From Sipunculus nudus (lineage: Eukaryota > Annelida > Sipuncula > Golfingiida > Sipunculidae): 64,000 nucleotides of DNA. Below the pieces are notes generated by a model, which was not told the DNA's origin, made no database searches, and saw only the letters and a program-made list of their open reading frames with translations. A program made the translations under genes and the position numbers. Shown piece after piece: positions 32,649 through 43,960 of the stretch (position 1 is the first letter of the stretch; each line of letters opens with the position of its first letter). The DNA lies in the NCBI GenBank assembly GCA_026874595.1, contig CM049308.1, forward strand, positions 20,497,867 to 20,561,866. Reading direction: 5' to 3'.

Positions 32649-32735
32649 CTATAATGTCAGCAGTGAAACCCACAGAGTTTTCTTTTGTAAATATTTTTTG
32701 TAAATCCAATGCTTTGAAGTCCACAGATGGTCTGC
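32649..32735 (-). CDS. internal exon, possibly cytochrome P450-like
   Basis: Both splice sites are strong: acceptor TGTGTCTTTGTTCAG ending at 32736 and donor ATTATAG/GTGAGT at 32648. The 87-nt exon has one fully open frame entering and leaving in phase 1. Its residues begin RPSVDFKALDLQ and end with NSVGFTADII plus a split codon starting G. If the previous exon ends in G, the first codon becomes Gly, giving a GRP start and a final Gly. This order (GRP, about 20 residues, GF....G) resembles the B-C region of class II P450s, just before the conserved W..HR motif. That comparison is weak and from memory. No neighbouring P450 exon, heme-binding Cys motif or N-terminal anchor was found. The exon itself is better supported than the family. 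Confidence 0.42.
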   Translation of the reverse strand, partial: ADHLWTSKHWIYKKYLQKKTLWVSLLTL

Positions 32736-33993
32736 CTGAACAAAGACACAAGTGATTTTAAGCAGCTCCGGGCCACCACACGGAGCGACTCACAGGTCGT
32801 CTTTTGGTTAGATGCCGCAGTATTTATATTCCAGCTAAACATCAGGCTGGTGTGTTACAAGTGGAGCCAGCCAGGTCGCACATATTCCTCTATTGTTTTG
32901 ATTTACCTTCCGAACACCTGCAGAGCAAATGAGACAAGCTGGGGGCAGGCATTCTCATATGCCAAAGATTTTATCTACCACGGAGGGAAGCGCTTCCAGT
33001 GAGTGCGTGGCGCGAAATCCCGGAGTTTTATGATCTGTGGCGCTACGCGGCGGAGCCCATGTTAACATTGTTGCCCTGAGAATGCCAATAACCCAAAATG
33101 AATGTTACCGCAAGACGCGGAATAGTGATGCCCAATAGTCAGACAAGCAGACCTTGCCGCTTTGAGCATTATCACCGCTGACAGCTAGTTTGGCTATAAT
33201 GGTAGCTGAATTGGTGAAAAAATGCCAACAGGTTTATTTAGATGAGATCTCATGCCAAGGGATGCCCCGTGCCATCAGCGGACCATGTCTCGCTATTGAT
33301 CGGTGACACCACTTGCAAGAAAAGCTAACCATCAGAATCTGAGGGCGGTAGTGTCGGGACTCGCCAGAACACCGCATCCCTCTCGACCATAAGTGTAATA
33401 CTACCTACTGCCGAGGATCCTCTTTTTGCTCCCCTGTATACGTCCATCCCCACTTGTCCTGCTAATAAACCTCTAGTTCCCTCCAAGGTCCTATTAATTC
33501 CAAACCCAAACTACTTGTAAGGAGAGACTGTCGACGCAGTTTTTCCGAACACCTTGTAGCAATTATTTCCCAGACAGAACATGCTTACAGCAAGCGGAAT
33601 AAGAACTCAGCGGCAATAATGTGAAAGAACTTTGAGATAGTTTAAACTGCCTTTAAATCCGCTTTGCCTTAGGTGCCTTATCCCTTAGAGTTGGTATTTG
33701 AATCTGCTACCTACTTTCACTTAAAACGTGCATTCAAATAGAATTCACCGTAGATTTGTTTCCTTATTCTTTTACAAATAAGATCTAAATAAACTACAGA
33801 AGATGTATCTTGAACAACTTCATACCACTTCCTAGAAACAACATAGAAACCTTATTCTGTACACGTTTTGTTAAATTTGAGGTTTCAGCTCTCGATAAAA
33901 AGCGTCCTTCAGGTGTTATTTTCATTATTTGAAAATTTTCCCCTTACTACTGCGTCGTTAATATACAAGGGCGGGTACAGGGATTGGATATAA
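32736..33993. other. non-coding or intronic; moderately GC-rich first half
   Basis: On the minus strand a superb acceptor (TGTCTCATTTGCTCTGCAG) is followed after 11 nt (GTGTTCGGAAG, about 32915-32925) by a good donor GTAAATC. An 11-nt microexon is possible but unproven. The + strand ORF over 32727-33002 lacks splice or start support. Confidence 0.35.
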
Positions 33994-34006
33994 GGGGGGG
34001 GGGGGG
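33994..34006. repeat. poly(G) tract, 13 bases
   Basis: Homopolymer followed by GTGTGCGAGC. The surrounding 34010-34045 is G-rich. Confidence 0.95.
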
Positions 34007-34599
34007 TGTGCGAGCGTTAAGGGGGAAGACAGAGGGACGGGGGTATAAAGTGAGACTGTAATGGCGCATTCTGGGGTACTATAAAATGCATCTTGACGGC
34101 AAATTGGTTTATTAAAATAATATAACATATAACATATGTTCGGATATGCGCTTATTTTTCTGTTCCTCAGATTTGTTTTAGGTCGAAAGGGGAAGAAGTG
34201 CTCCCTAAATCCGACTCTTATATAAATTGATTTTTAATAGACTGATATATATGATGATACCAAAAAGAAACATACAAAGTACCGGAAATTGCAAAGCTTT
34301 AAAGTCAACCCATATTACACCCCATTTACATCGAATCTGTATTAATATTTCCAATATAGTACATTATTAAAATATCCCTAATGTGAAAATAAAACATAAC
34401 TGCACAGGAATGAACTTGGTCATGTTCTTTCCTTTAAGAAATATTCTTGAATTTCTCGAAGAGAATAACCTTCAAGGTGAAACGAACACGCACCAAGCCT
34501 TTTAGTGACCCAAAACAGCCGGTCAGCTACCAGAAATTATACTGGCAGCACGTCAGACTTATATTTTAGAGTTAACAAGATAAGATTCTTTACAGGACA
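34007..34599. other. AT-rich non-coding stretch
   Basis: Nothing recognised. Confidence 0.5.
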
Positions 34600-34700
34600 G
34601 TGACTACAGGACGACGTTTTATGACTTGTCTTTTGCACACGACTTCCGGTCGCTTCCCGCTATTTTCGTTCCAGCCTCATCTGTCAATAGTTTATAACAG
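34600..34700 (+). promoter_or_regulatory. possible promoter / non-coding first exon with ETS site
   Basis: ACTTCCGG at 34642-34649 is a consensus ETS (GABP-type) site within a short CG-bearing patch. A 5' splice site TATAACAG/GTAGGTG lies 51 bp downstream at 34701. No in-frame ATG precedes the donor, so an exon here would be 5' UTR. Strand and function are inferred. Confidence 0.28.
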
Positions 34701-36734
34701 GTAGGTGTGATTGACAAAACATGACTTTTATTAAGAAAACGACTTAACTTGACCAAAAAAAAAATTATTTTTTCCTAGTATTAACGACAAAAATAGGATA
34801 GCTGTAAGAGTAACGAGGTTGATGTGGAATGAAAACACACCAATACTTTTGTCTAAATTTTAAGTAGAAAAACGTGCATTAATTTATAACATGGTAAGTC
34901 CTGTTCATAGACTTGTTTTCATTAACACTGATATATACTTTAACTACAGCTACTCTGATAGGAATATATGTTGTCTTCTTCCTGAGAAGTGAGACAAGGA
35001 AAACACTGATATCGGTTTTTCTGATTGGACAAAGAATGTTTAATGCGAAGCCTTGTACTGGATAATCCTGGCTAGCTCTTGTTTGCTCTTGCCTTTATGC
35101 CAGGTAGTATTTTACCCCACTGTTTGATTTTTATATGTGTTTAGCAATGTTATCCGTATTGGTAGGTAAATAAATACCTATTTTTGAAAGGTTGGAGGGA
35201 TTATTTTGACTTCACTGCATTCAGGCCCGAATTGCGTGAATAGGGGCGCATTTTGTAGTGACAAACAGGGTACTACTACTGAAGTACTTTTAAACATAGA
35301 AGTACTGTTAACCCTAGTGGTAAAAAAGTTTAATACAGCTAGATCGTGAATGGCCTGGCTCAGATAGACAGAAGGCGCTGCAATAGCCCCTTCATTAGAA
35401 GTATCTCGGGATTTACTTTAAAAAAAAAGGACAAGACCCCCTCAGGACACACCTGGAACATTCTAAACAATTCGAAACCAAAATGTGCATATATCCGAAC
35501 TCTTCGGCAACTAACGTTGTGTGGGCCAGCCATCCGTGTGGTTAAATTACTGATTTTGGCACCTCCTGTGCCTAAGGCAAACATATGACAATCTCTCTAC
35601 TGAAAGGCAAAGGTGTTATTCATGTGGCCTTAAAGGAGCAATGGGTACCTGCTTTCACAACGGGTTACTGTGTTATTATATCTCCGCTAAGCTCAACGAA
35701 TCGTATCGATATGTCGACATCACGTTTTGCCAGTAGCTGTGAAAAGAACATACCTCAAACCGTATAACTTCTTTAAATTTGTCGAAAGCGTGGCGCTCAG
35801 TTCCGGTTAGCTACTACAATTCTCACAAAAAGCATACTAACAGTTTCAAAGTTCAGTCTGCTAATAAAGCCGTATCTCCATACTTGTCATGACAACTTTT
35901 CAACTAAATGGAATCGACGCCCAGCACACGAAAATGGGCTTTTCGGATCCCGCATATTAAAAACAATGCCTTGTAGCTTTATATTTCCAAGTCGTTAAAA
36001 CAACCACTGAATAAGTAATAATGTATTTTGTAAGTGTGTATAACAGAAAATAAAACCCATGGCCTTGAAGTATACACCGTTTTTTACATAGCTACCTCTG
36101 AGTTTTCAACAAACTTTCTTCGAGGTTCTTCCGTTGAGGTGACGTGCATGAGAGGGTCCAGTCGACGTGCCCAGTGCCCATTACCACGTTAGCGTCTTTA
36201 AGCTGTACGTAGTTAGAAAACCAACCAATTCACCATTTCCACGAAATTTATTTTAAAACCACTACGTTTTGGAATATAGATCTAAAGATGCATGAGACGA
36301 TATTAAGAGAATGAGATAAATTCCAATTAATATAATTCCTTTCTGTAACATTGTCTTTGTTGACCGTATCATGTGTATTAATTAAAACAATTCAGCAGCT
36401 TGGTAATTTCTTATATTTTTAATTGTAGTGGAATATTATATCAAGGATATACATGTGCTTGGCTTTCATTCACCAGGGGTTATTTTGTCTTTCCATCTTT
36501 CAAGAAACTTAGTGTATTTAATTAAAGCACCAACTAGATTGAAAGGCCCTGCTTTTTCGAAAAGAGCTACCTTTTGACGTAGTTCCCCACACAGAAACCT
36601 TATGAGATTAGAAGATGATTTTTTCATGTAAATTTGATGGAGTTTTAAAGACATTTTGTTGAAGTTGCTGTGTAATTTATACTCGGCCGAGTTAATTTGT
36701 AGAGAAATATAGACATTTGAATTCATGCAGGTTT

Positions 36735-36736
<2 letters not shown>
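34701..36736. other. non-coding stretch, one unassigned ORF
   Basis: A minus-strand ATG ORF of 86 codons at 36466-36726 has a plausible-looking C-terminal half (KVALFEKAGPFNLVGALIKY) but no splice or polyadenylation support and average base composition. It is left uncalled. Nothing else was seen. Confidence 0.35.

Positions 36737-36796
<60 letters not shown>
36737..36796. repeat. (TA)n microsatellite
   Basis: Thirty uninterrupted TA dinucleotides. Confidence 0.98.
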
Positions 36797-36798
<2 letters not shown>

Positions 36799-37736
36799 CA
36801 GGCTGTTTTAACACAAAGCTTTGAATAAGTAGGTAAGAGATATCGCTGGTTTAAGTAAAAGTTTGTTCACCTTCGACTATTTTATTGATGTCACCGTGCA
36901 CAGGCTATGCCTGTATACAGGCAAACTGTGTTCTATGGGAGTGAGTTGCCAGAGGCATGATTAATAACGCTCCTGTGACAAACAGAAAGTTTAAGGTTTA
37001 AGTGCCAGTATATTACTAAACAAACAGCGCATATATAATTTAAAACGACCCTATCGCCTACGATAAAGTAACCAATCCATCTTTTTTTACTTACTTATTT
37101 CTCATATAATTAGACATGCATGGCAAAATATTAAATGCAACAAATATGTGTGATCAAGAAAACAGCAGCCAAAATAATAATTATAACAGGAGTAATGAAA
37201 AAGCCGTTAGGAAAATAGTTATGCAATCTGCGCTTCAAGTAACCACATGTGAAGGTTACCGTTTCTTCAAGTGGGATTATAATTGGTTTCCCAACCAAAT
37301 TATGCAGTTCAGTTGCAGAACACGTTTTCTTGCCTAAAGGATACTGGTTCTTGGTTATTGCAGACCAGAAGAGTCAGCTACATTTCAGAAACGTTCGGCA
37401 TTACTTTACGTCTTAGCGTCGGAAATGCTATGAATCTAAATTACCTTTTAATATAAATCACAACATTCCTTTACGGACAAATTCATAAACTGGGTCTTCG
37501 ATGTGTCCCATGTGACAACGACCGATATTTCAAGGTACCTGTTTCACCCCTAACTCGCTTGTCGCAAAATCGCAGCAGTTTTAGTGAAAAGCAAATTTGC
37601 CTCGGTGTAAAAGTGGAATTTACTGCCGCGGGTAATTACTTTCTTTTTTTTTTGTTGTTGTTGCGTTTGTTTCAAAATGACTTTTGCAAATAATATATCC
37701 ATACACAAACACACTAACAACCGCTCTCTCGTCTCT
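36797..37736. other. non-coding; one weak + strand exon candidate
   Basis: A good acceptor (GGTTCTTGGTTATTGCAG) ends at 37363. Two frames after it remain open, 22 and 29 codons, to stops. With no donor or polyadenylation support it was not called. Confidence 0.35.
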
Positions 37737-37775
37737 CACTCACTCACTCACTCACTCACTGTCTGTCTTTTTGTT

Positions 37776-37806
<31 letters not shown>
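37737..37806. repeat. compound (CACT)n-(CT)n-(CA)n microsatellite
   Basis: (CACT) at 37737-37760, (CT) at about 37776-37790 and (CA) at 37791-37806, separated by a GTCTGTCTTTTTGTTT linker. Confidence 0.95.
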
Positions 37807-39176
37807 GAGTTAACTTTTCGAAGTTTAATTGTTTTACGACTACTCTTCCTTCCGGGCTGTCCAGGTGTAAAAAGGCCTTTCGTTGGAACCTACAGTGGAT
37901 TATTTATATCATTTAATATCTTTTAATGAATTAATGAGTTTATTTATTATAGTGTCATGTACAATATTACTGGAAGAAATACAATAACTGTCTGCTTAAA
38001 GTACTCACGTCAACCCTCGCAGAAGTTTATATGAACTCCGTATACTCTAATCGATAATGGTAATACTCATATACAAAAAGTTCTTTCTTATCTCTCATGC
38101 TTTGACAACAAAGATGCTGATTTCTTTAAAACAGCTTTGAAGCAGGTATAAAAATTGACTTTAAGGAGATAATCCTAACAACTCGGGTTCACTCTTGGGA
38201 ATGGGTTTGTAAAGTTCCTCTCTGATTCGATCATAACTTGGACATGAGCATATAAAATGGATTTCATCTTCAACTGGATTGTCCTAACACATAGTGCATG
38301 TTCTTTCCTCAGGTTTGAATTTTCTAAATTTACCTGTGATTGCGTCTCGAATATTTCTAAACCTCCCAACTTCAATTTCTTACGATAAGATTCCACGTCT
38401 ATGCTGTGCCATTAAGGATCTCTTATCTCTTATCATTATAATTGTATGGTTAATTCCATTCAATATACAGTGCCGCAAACAAGATCAAAGTAGCTGCCAG
38501 TTGTTAAAATGAACACTGTACATATGTCATTTACCTTTATAGCAAATAGGTTTTTAGTTATAAAGAATTCCCAAACAATTATTGCTGGTTACAAAACGTA
38601 TTACACATATCGTTGGGAAATAAATGAGCCTTTTAAATATCATTTTCTGGTCTAAATACTCAATGTATACAGTAATGGGTACCATTCACAATAGCAGATG
38701 CATGCGCCCAGAAGCTAGAGGGGGATTTATAACAATGTTTACGCCCCCCGCCTTTTCCTGACAAGGGGACCATTTTTTAAGTGTTGTCTTAAGTCGCTGT
38801 GGGCTGAACCCTCCTTTCCTGAAGTCCTATTTTATAACTCTGCCACATTTCCCGAAAAAATAAATAAACAGTATATATAACAACTGACGATTGAACTCGA
38901 CCGTTTTCGCTCAACACTTCTGTAACCATACATTAGACATACATGTTTTCACCACCAATCCTGAGGAATCTGACATTATTTTGGAAATTTGGCGGAGGGT
39001 CTATCGGAGCGCCATCTATGAGAACTTCGCTAACAAATACACTGATGAAATCGGCCCATGGAAAACTACTCCCGGATCAAATCAGCCCAAGTCGTACGAA
39101 CCTGTTCCTACGTAAGAACGGTATTTTAATGGAGGTAATACTTTATGAAATTCACATATATAAATAATATACATTT

Positions 39177-39180
<4 letters not shown>
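37807..39180. other. non-coding; faint repeat segment 38940-39120
   Basis: A GCGCCATCTATGAGAAC segment near 39009, with a following TGGAAAACTACTCC block, is loosely similar to a segment near 41250 (AGCGTCATCTATCAGAAACT, later TGGAAAACCC). It may be a dispersed repeat pair. No exon was supported. Confidence 0.35.

Positions 39181-39224
<44 letters not shown>
39181..39224. repeat. (GA)n microsatellite
   Basis: Twenty-two uninterrupted GA dinucleotides. Confidence 0.98.
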
Positions 39225-39225
<1 letters not shown>

Positions 39226-39892
39226 GCCTAAACTAAATTGCCCGTACACTTACTGGAGCCGCCCACTTAACCCCACTGCGCATGAAACACTGATCGAAGT
39301 GAGTGTTTAAAGGCGGACATTGTGATTTAATCTTGGAGTAAGACACTTCTAATAAATCATGAAGTGAGCAAGAGAGGCGACATCATGTTTGATTGGGCGT
39401 GTAACCTGCTTTAATTGCCTGGGAAGCCTGAAATAGAGGAGTCCTTTGATTGTTAAAGCTGAATACCGTTCCTTTTTATGTTCATTAAACAATAACCGAA
39501 TTTCCATTTTACATTTGTTGTTACTGAGTGGCAGAGTTCCTCGAAAATATAAAAAGGAGATTAACTTACAAGCCTAATGACGAATAGTTGCTAATTGGTG
39601 TGGTGAGAGCTACGGGAACATCTACATTGACACCCTCATTATATTAAAAACATTTTAAATACATTGATTGAAATTGAATATAAACTTGGAGGACAAATGG
39701 ACATTAAATTGATAATTAATATATAGACACTATATGACTATAATCAAACTAACCTGATTTTTATGTATTAACCAGTTCTTAATTGAGGCGTCTCCCCATT
39801 TCTTCTATCATTTGGAACCCCTTTACTAAGGTGAATCGCCATAGGAAATACAAAAACTTTTTAAATACATATTCTAATTTAGTATTTTGTGG
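39225..39892. other. AT-rich non-coding stretch
   Basis: Nothing recognised. Confidence 0.5.
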
Positions 39893-39985
39893 AGGTAACC
39901 AACGCCTCCATTTTTAAATGCTACTAATTAGTTTAAGTAACTATTAACTGAGTACTTTATATGCAGGATTCAATCACGTTTTAGA
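39893..39985 (-). mobile_element. SINE 3' fragment, copy E
   Basis: Minus-strand blocks GTGATTGAATCCTGCA, a TTACTTAAACTAATTAG-like segment and AAAAATGGAGGCGTTGG correspond to the 3' end of the tRNA-headed SINE at 25.6 and 60.5 kb. The head and middle are missing, as expected of 5' truncation. Confidence 0.65.
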
Positions 39986-40449
39986 CTCGGTGGCACACAA
40001 ATACATTTAATAATGCTTACTCTTGGTGTTGTTCAACCGTTAAAAAATCTCACTGCTTCCTGGTATAGATTTAAACTCTCTATCTCTCTCCTTATGTCCA
40101 GTGCACTTTAAGGAGGTTCCAATACTATAGAAGCTGGTTAGTATCAATATATTTTATATATATGCACCAGTAGGCCTATTATCTATGCTCAGAACGGTAT
40201 AATATAATTTTGTACGTCAGTACACCCTCCATGAGCCACAAAGTGTACATATACTGATATAGTACAGAGGGTAACATATCCTTTCAAATATAAACACACC
40301 CATGAATTCGTATCTTCATTCGTAAATTTCAACATGCTAAAGCAACCATCTGCGAAAATCACAACTTTCATTTCGATGATTTCCGTTCGTACATCGCAAT
40401 AATATCAGAATCAGCTGTCTCTCATTATCTAAACTGAAGTTCTTATCTC
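39986..40449. other. AT-rich non-coding stretch
   Basis: Nothing recognised. Confidence 0.5.
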
Positions 40450-40575
40450 AATCATGCGCAGGGTCACGTGACTGTATGGCTAAAACCAAATTACGGAGGA
40501 CATAACAAGCTACTAATCCTGAGATCCGGCAGCTGTATTGACATCCGTTTAGGGCCTTTGTTGTGGATATAGAAG
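40450..40575 (+). promoter_or_regulatory. possible promoter with GTCACGTGAC E-box and first exon
   Basis: A perfect 10-bp palindrome GTCACGTGAC (USF/TFE-type E-box) at 40463-40472 follows ATGCGCAG. About 100 bp downstream is a donor ATAGAAG/GTAAAC at 40576. Between them is only a 9-codon upstream-type ORF (MAKTKLRRT), so the exon would be 5' UTR. Motifs are seen directly. Promoter activity is inferred. Confidence 0.28.
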
Positions 40576-41783
40576 GTAAACAATCCTCCTGATCAATACA
40601 CTATGGTCTCTGCTCACACTGGCAGCAAACAACAGAATCGTTATGTGTCGCGTCCTGTTGTGTCGTCTTAATCTAAGACTGTTATGCAGATTCCTTTGAG
40701 AGATAATGCGCGTGTTTAGGTGGGTAGGTATATAAAAGACGCCCGATACAAAGACGTTAATGCCTTTTGTTGCACAAGCCTTCGACTTAGTTAACCCCTG
40801 CTGAAGTTAAACTACGAAAGAACCGCCTTTTATCAATTTTTCACAAACACACAGGCAATACTATATAAACATATATTTGTTATAATTTATTCTGAATTTA
40901 TATATTTTGCATATATAAAGAGACCGTAGGATTCCATTGTCTTCAGTAAAGTCGCAAGCCGTTCCAAATTTCAGGCGCTGCACTCATGGATCGCCGATCA
41001 CCATATGTAACCGTTCGGTTTTTGGGCAGCTTCAACAGATTATACACGTATTAATTTAACCTATACATATATTATTTACATATGGCATATATATCTGTAT
41101 TATATTTTAAGGTGGTGGCATTCTACCGTTTTCCAGCAACTGTTTCTTGGGAACACCTCGGTCTTGAACTGTAGGGAGCGTAATTTTGTCCTCATGGAGG
41201 TAGAACATAACTCATGAGACATTGGTTAATTTCGCTGAGGGGATATCGTAGCGTCATCTATCAGAAACTACCCCAGTGTATCCAGCTCGTCCCACTAAAA
41301 TCATGGCCGGGTTCGAAGTCCAATGGAAAACCCGTTTCGACTAAATTGCGATTACCTGTCCCGACGCAAAAACATGTTTCACGCTGGTATATATGATTTT
41401 CGTTTAGTGTAGTCTGACGGGAATATATAAATGTCAATCATGCCTTCGCGTCCTATAATGTATGTGTATGTATTAACATGTTCAAAAGACCGTTAAATCA
41501 AGTATAACTTTGGAAGCAAATGCAAAGCTGATGCAATGGTGAAGATCCCTTCATTAGGATAATGAACAAGAGCTAACTCCCTGTCAGGTCTAGTGAGCAC
41601 TAAATCAACCCAAGGGAATATGTATAAATGCTTAAGACCTGAGGACACCATAGAGCTACAGCATCCGGGCATCTGCTGGCCGCTGGAATGTTTCATTAAT
41701 GTTCTGATCTATACTTTTTAATGACCTCAATGATACACTTCTTGTCAAATATAAAACTAACTAAAATGTACACTTTCCTTTAC
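40576..41783. other. non-coding stretch
   Basis: Contains the second member of the faint repeat pair described for 38940-39120, at about 41190-41345. No exon was supported. Confidence 0.4.
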
Positions 41784-41810
41784 CTGTTCCGTCGTTAGTA
41801 CGAATAATTT
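41784..41810 (-). other. possible 27-nt microexon
   Basis: On the minus strand an acceptor with a fair tract (AAAATTACTTTTCAG, ending 41811) and a donor GGAACAG/GTAAAGG (41783) enclose exactly 27 nt. The sequence reads KLFVLTTEQ in phase 0 or IIRTNDGT between split codons in phase 1, and only one frame is closed. Paired good splice sites this close can occur by chance. Confidence 0.2.
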
Positions 41811-42836
41811 CTGAAAAGTAATTTTCAATTAGCCCAAAGAAGCTTTATATGTTGAAGCAAAGAAATCATGTGGTTATGAAAATGACATGAAAAAAAAAAT
41901 CAGTAGCGGGAAGCCATTAATGCCACGTTCTCCCAAAGGCCCCCAAATAACTTCCCATTTCACCCATTCTCATATTTCATTGATGCTGTGTAAACTGTTT
42001 TTGACACGCGTCCTTCATTTCTGTATTCTGGAAAGGTCCCAGTTTTAAGCCTGAATAAACACGTTATTACCGACCGAATGATCTTTGTAAACAAACAATC
42101 ATTTTAAAAGGCTTTTCAACAAGTAATAGTTTTTATTTAAGGTTAGGTGTTCGGGTTTGCCATTGTTTACACATTTATAGATTTATCGAAGTGTCTGCTG
42201 AAAAGTTAAATAAAAGTGCATTTCGAGGGCAAAGGAGAATACCAGTATTTTAACACAATGCATAGCTCTGATAGTTCCTGGGCTTTCTCGAACATTTTAC
42301 AAAAATAAGTCCGGGCGGGCGATATTTAATTTTAAACCTTGTTTGTATGTTTTGATAAAATGTCGTATGATCAGGAAAAAAGCATGAAAATAACAGAATT
42401 TTATGGCAAAACAGGTTAAAGCCCACATAACAACGGAAATCTTATCTAAATTGCATTATTTTTATCAAATTGACGCGGGCAGTGCCTGGGAACTATACCT
42501 TTTATTTTTTTTTTGTCCTTATAACTTTTGGATTATTACCAGCACTTGAAGAAACTTTTTTTAAAACCCATGTTTACTTACTCGTTAAATTGAGATTGAG
42601 TACCAGTAGGGGAATTTTTTTTAAACCCAGCCGCACTCTAAAAGTCAGAGATGTAGCCCCTGTGTATCGTAGATATATTTTATATTAATCTTGAAATATT
42701 TAGTAATACTTTCATTTATTTTGACCAAACAGGTCGCTGAACGCGCGAATTCTACGCCAAATTCACTTATTTTGCGGGTCTGGATGAAAGTTTATTTAAA
42801 GGTATAATTCTGTTTTTACTTGGCTAACGGAGCAAC
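41811..42836. other. AT-rich non-coding stretch
   Basis: Nothing recognised. Confidence 0.5.
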
Positions 42837-42839
42837 TTG

Positions 42840-43019
42840 GGCCTTGTACTATGGCTAGCAACGCCATTTTATCGACCGAGAAATCAACGAACACTGAATA
42901 TGCTTTGTGGACATTTCATTACACGCTTACGTGCCCACACAGGTACGAGCATTGAAGACCTTTTCATAAAGATTGCACAAAATGTGAAAGAGAACGAAGA
43001 TGCGGAAATATTACCTTAG
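42840..43019 (+). pseudogene. possible caspase-like (C14) coding fragment
   Basis: A + strand open frame ends in a segment reading GHFITRLRAHTGTSIEDLF and IKIAQNVKENEDAEILP, then TAG. The frame continues with LVSW. I recall that C14/paracaspase-like domains have a G.FT..LL..L....SIE.VF..V...V pattern in this position, usually followed by P..SSL, which a single substitution at the TAG would extend. No catalytic His or Cys box, start codon in good context, or splice site was identified, so this may be a decayed fragment or coincidence. Confidence 0.22.
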
Positions 43020-43630
43020 CTTGTATCTTGGCCGCGACATCTTGGAAGAATCCAAACGTTGATAAAGAAAGTAGTCGGTCTTTTAACTTCTAATTGGAAG
43101 GGCGGCAGACGGCGTGGCGACCGTTTCTGATTACACTTTTCCTTTCTTTGAACCTAATGACAAAATATACCGCCCGTGATTTATCTCTGTCCACCAGGCT
43201 TACTTTGGAATCGATTTGTAGCTTGGTACTTTATTGTCAATGGTTACCCGACTCTCTGCTTCTAGCGAAGCAAAGCCGATGTAAAACCTTTACAAACTTT
43301 GTTCTGGCTTAGTTTAGTTTAGTTTGTACAATTTTGTGTTTATTATGAAAGGCATACGACATAATGGCAAAATAAAAGTTAAATTCGATTTTTCCCTTCA
43401 CTGGAATCTGATATTTAAGTAAAAGCCTTACGCAAGCGATTGCAAGATCCCGTTAAAGGGTTTCATAATACACGATAGCCAATCATCAGAGATAAGAGAA
43501 CGATATCAAAACGTGAAAATAAAGGTTTGATAGCTGACATTTCTGTTCGTCAGTGGCGATGTACAGTTTGCTTACCTAACTTCATGACAGAGTAAATTTC
43601 CTATGTGATCTCTGAACGAATAACATTTAA
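43020..43630. other. non-coding stretch
   Basis: Short TTTAGTTTAG repeats lie near 43309. Nothing else was recognised. Confidence 0.45.
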
Positions 43631-43642
43631 CCCCCCCCCCCC
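43631..43642. repeat. poly(C) tract, 12 bases
   Basis: Homopolymer followed by GGCCTGCAACCGGCCG, which contains a GGCC inverted pair. Confidence 0.95.
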
Positions 43643-43937
43643 GGCCTGCAACCGGCCGATAATTGGGGTTTAGCCTTGGATCGTGCAACCTTGTGAAAAA
43701 GATCAAGGTCTAAAATACATATCAGGTTCAAATATGAGTCTTTGAAGTATTAACCAAAACATTGGACAGCTAACTGAGATCTAAACAGAAAATGGAGGAA
43801 GAAAAAAAAAAAAAGAAAATAAAATAAAAATTAAAGTCGAGGTTTTTTCACTTTGGATGACCTAAGCAGGTGCATCCATAATATAATTTTACCTAAATCA
43901 GATTACAGAAAACTCGAAATGCCTCCACATGCTACCC

Positions 43938-43960
43938 GGGGGGGGGGGGGGGGGGGGGGG
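43938..43960. repeat. poly(G) tract, 23 bases
   Basis: A perfect run of 23 G. Such runs are rare in AT-rich DNA, and the length should be treated as approximate because assemblies often misjudge homopolymers. Confidence 0.9.

Noticed and set aside
36466-36726. 86-codon minus-strand ORF
   Set aside because: Plausible peptide, but AT-typical composition and no splice or polyadenylation context. It cannot be told from a chance ORF.
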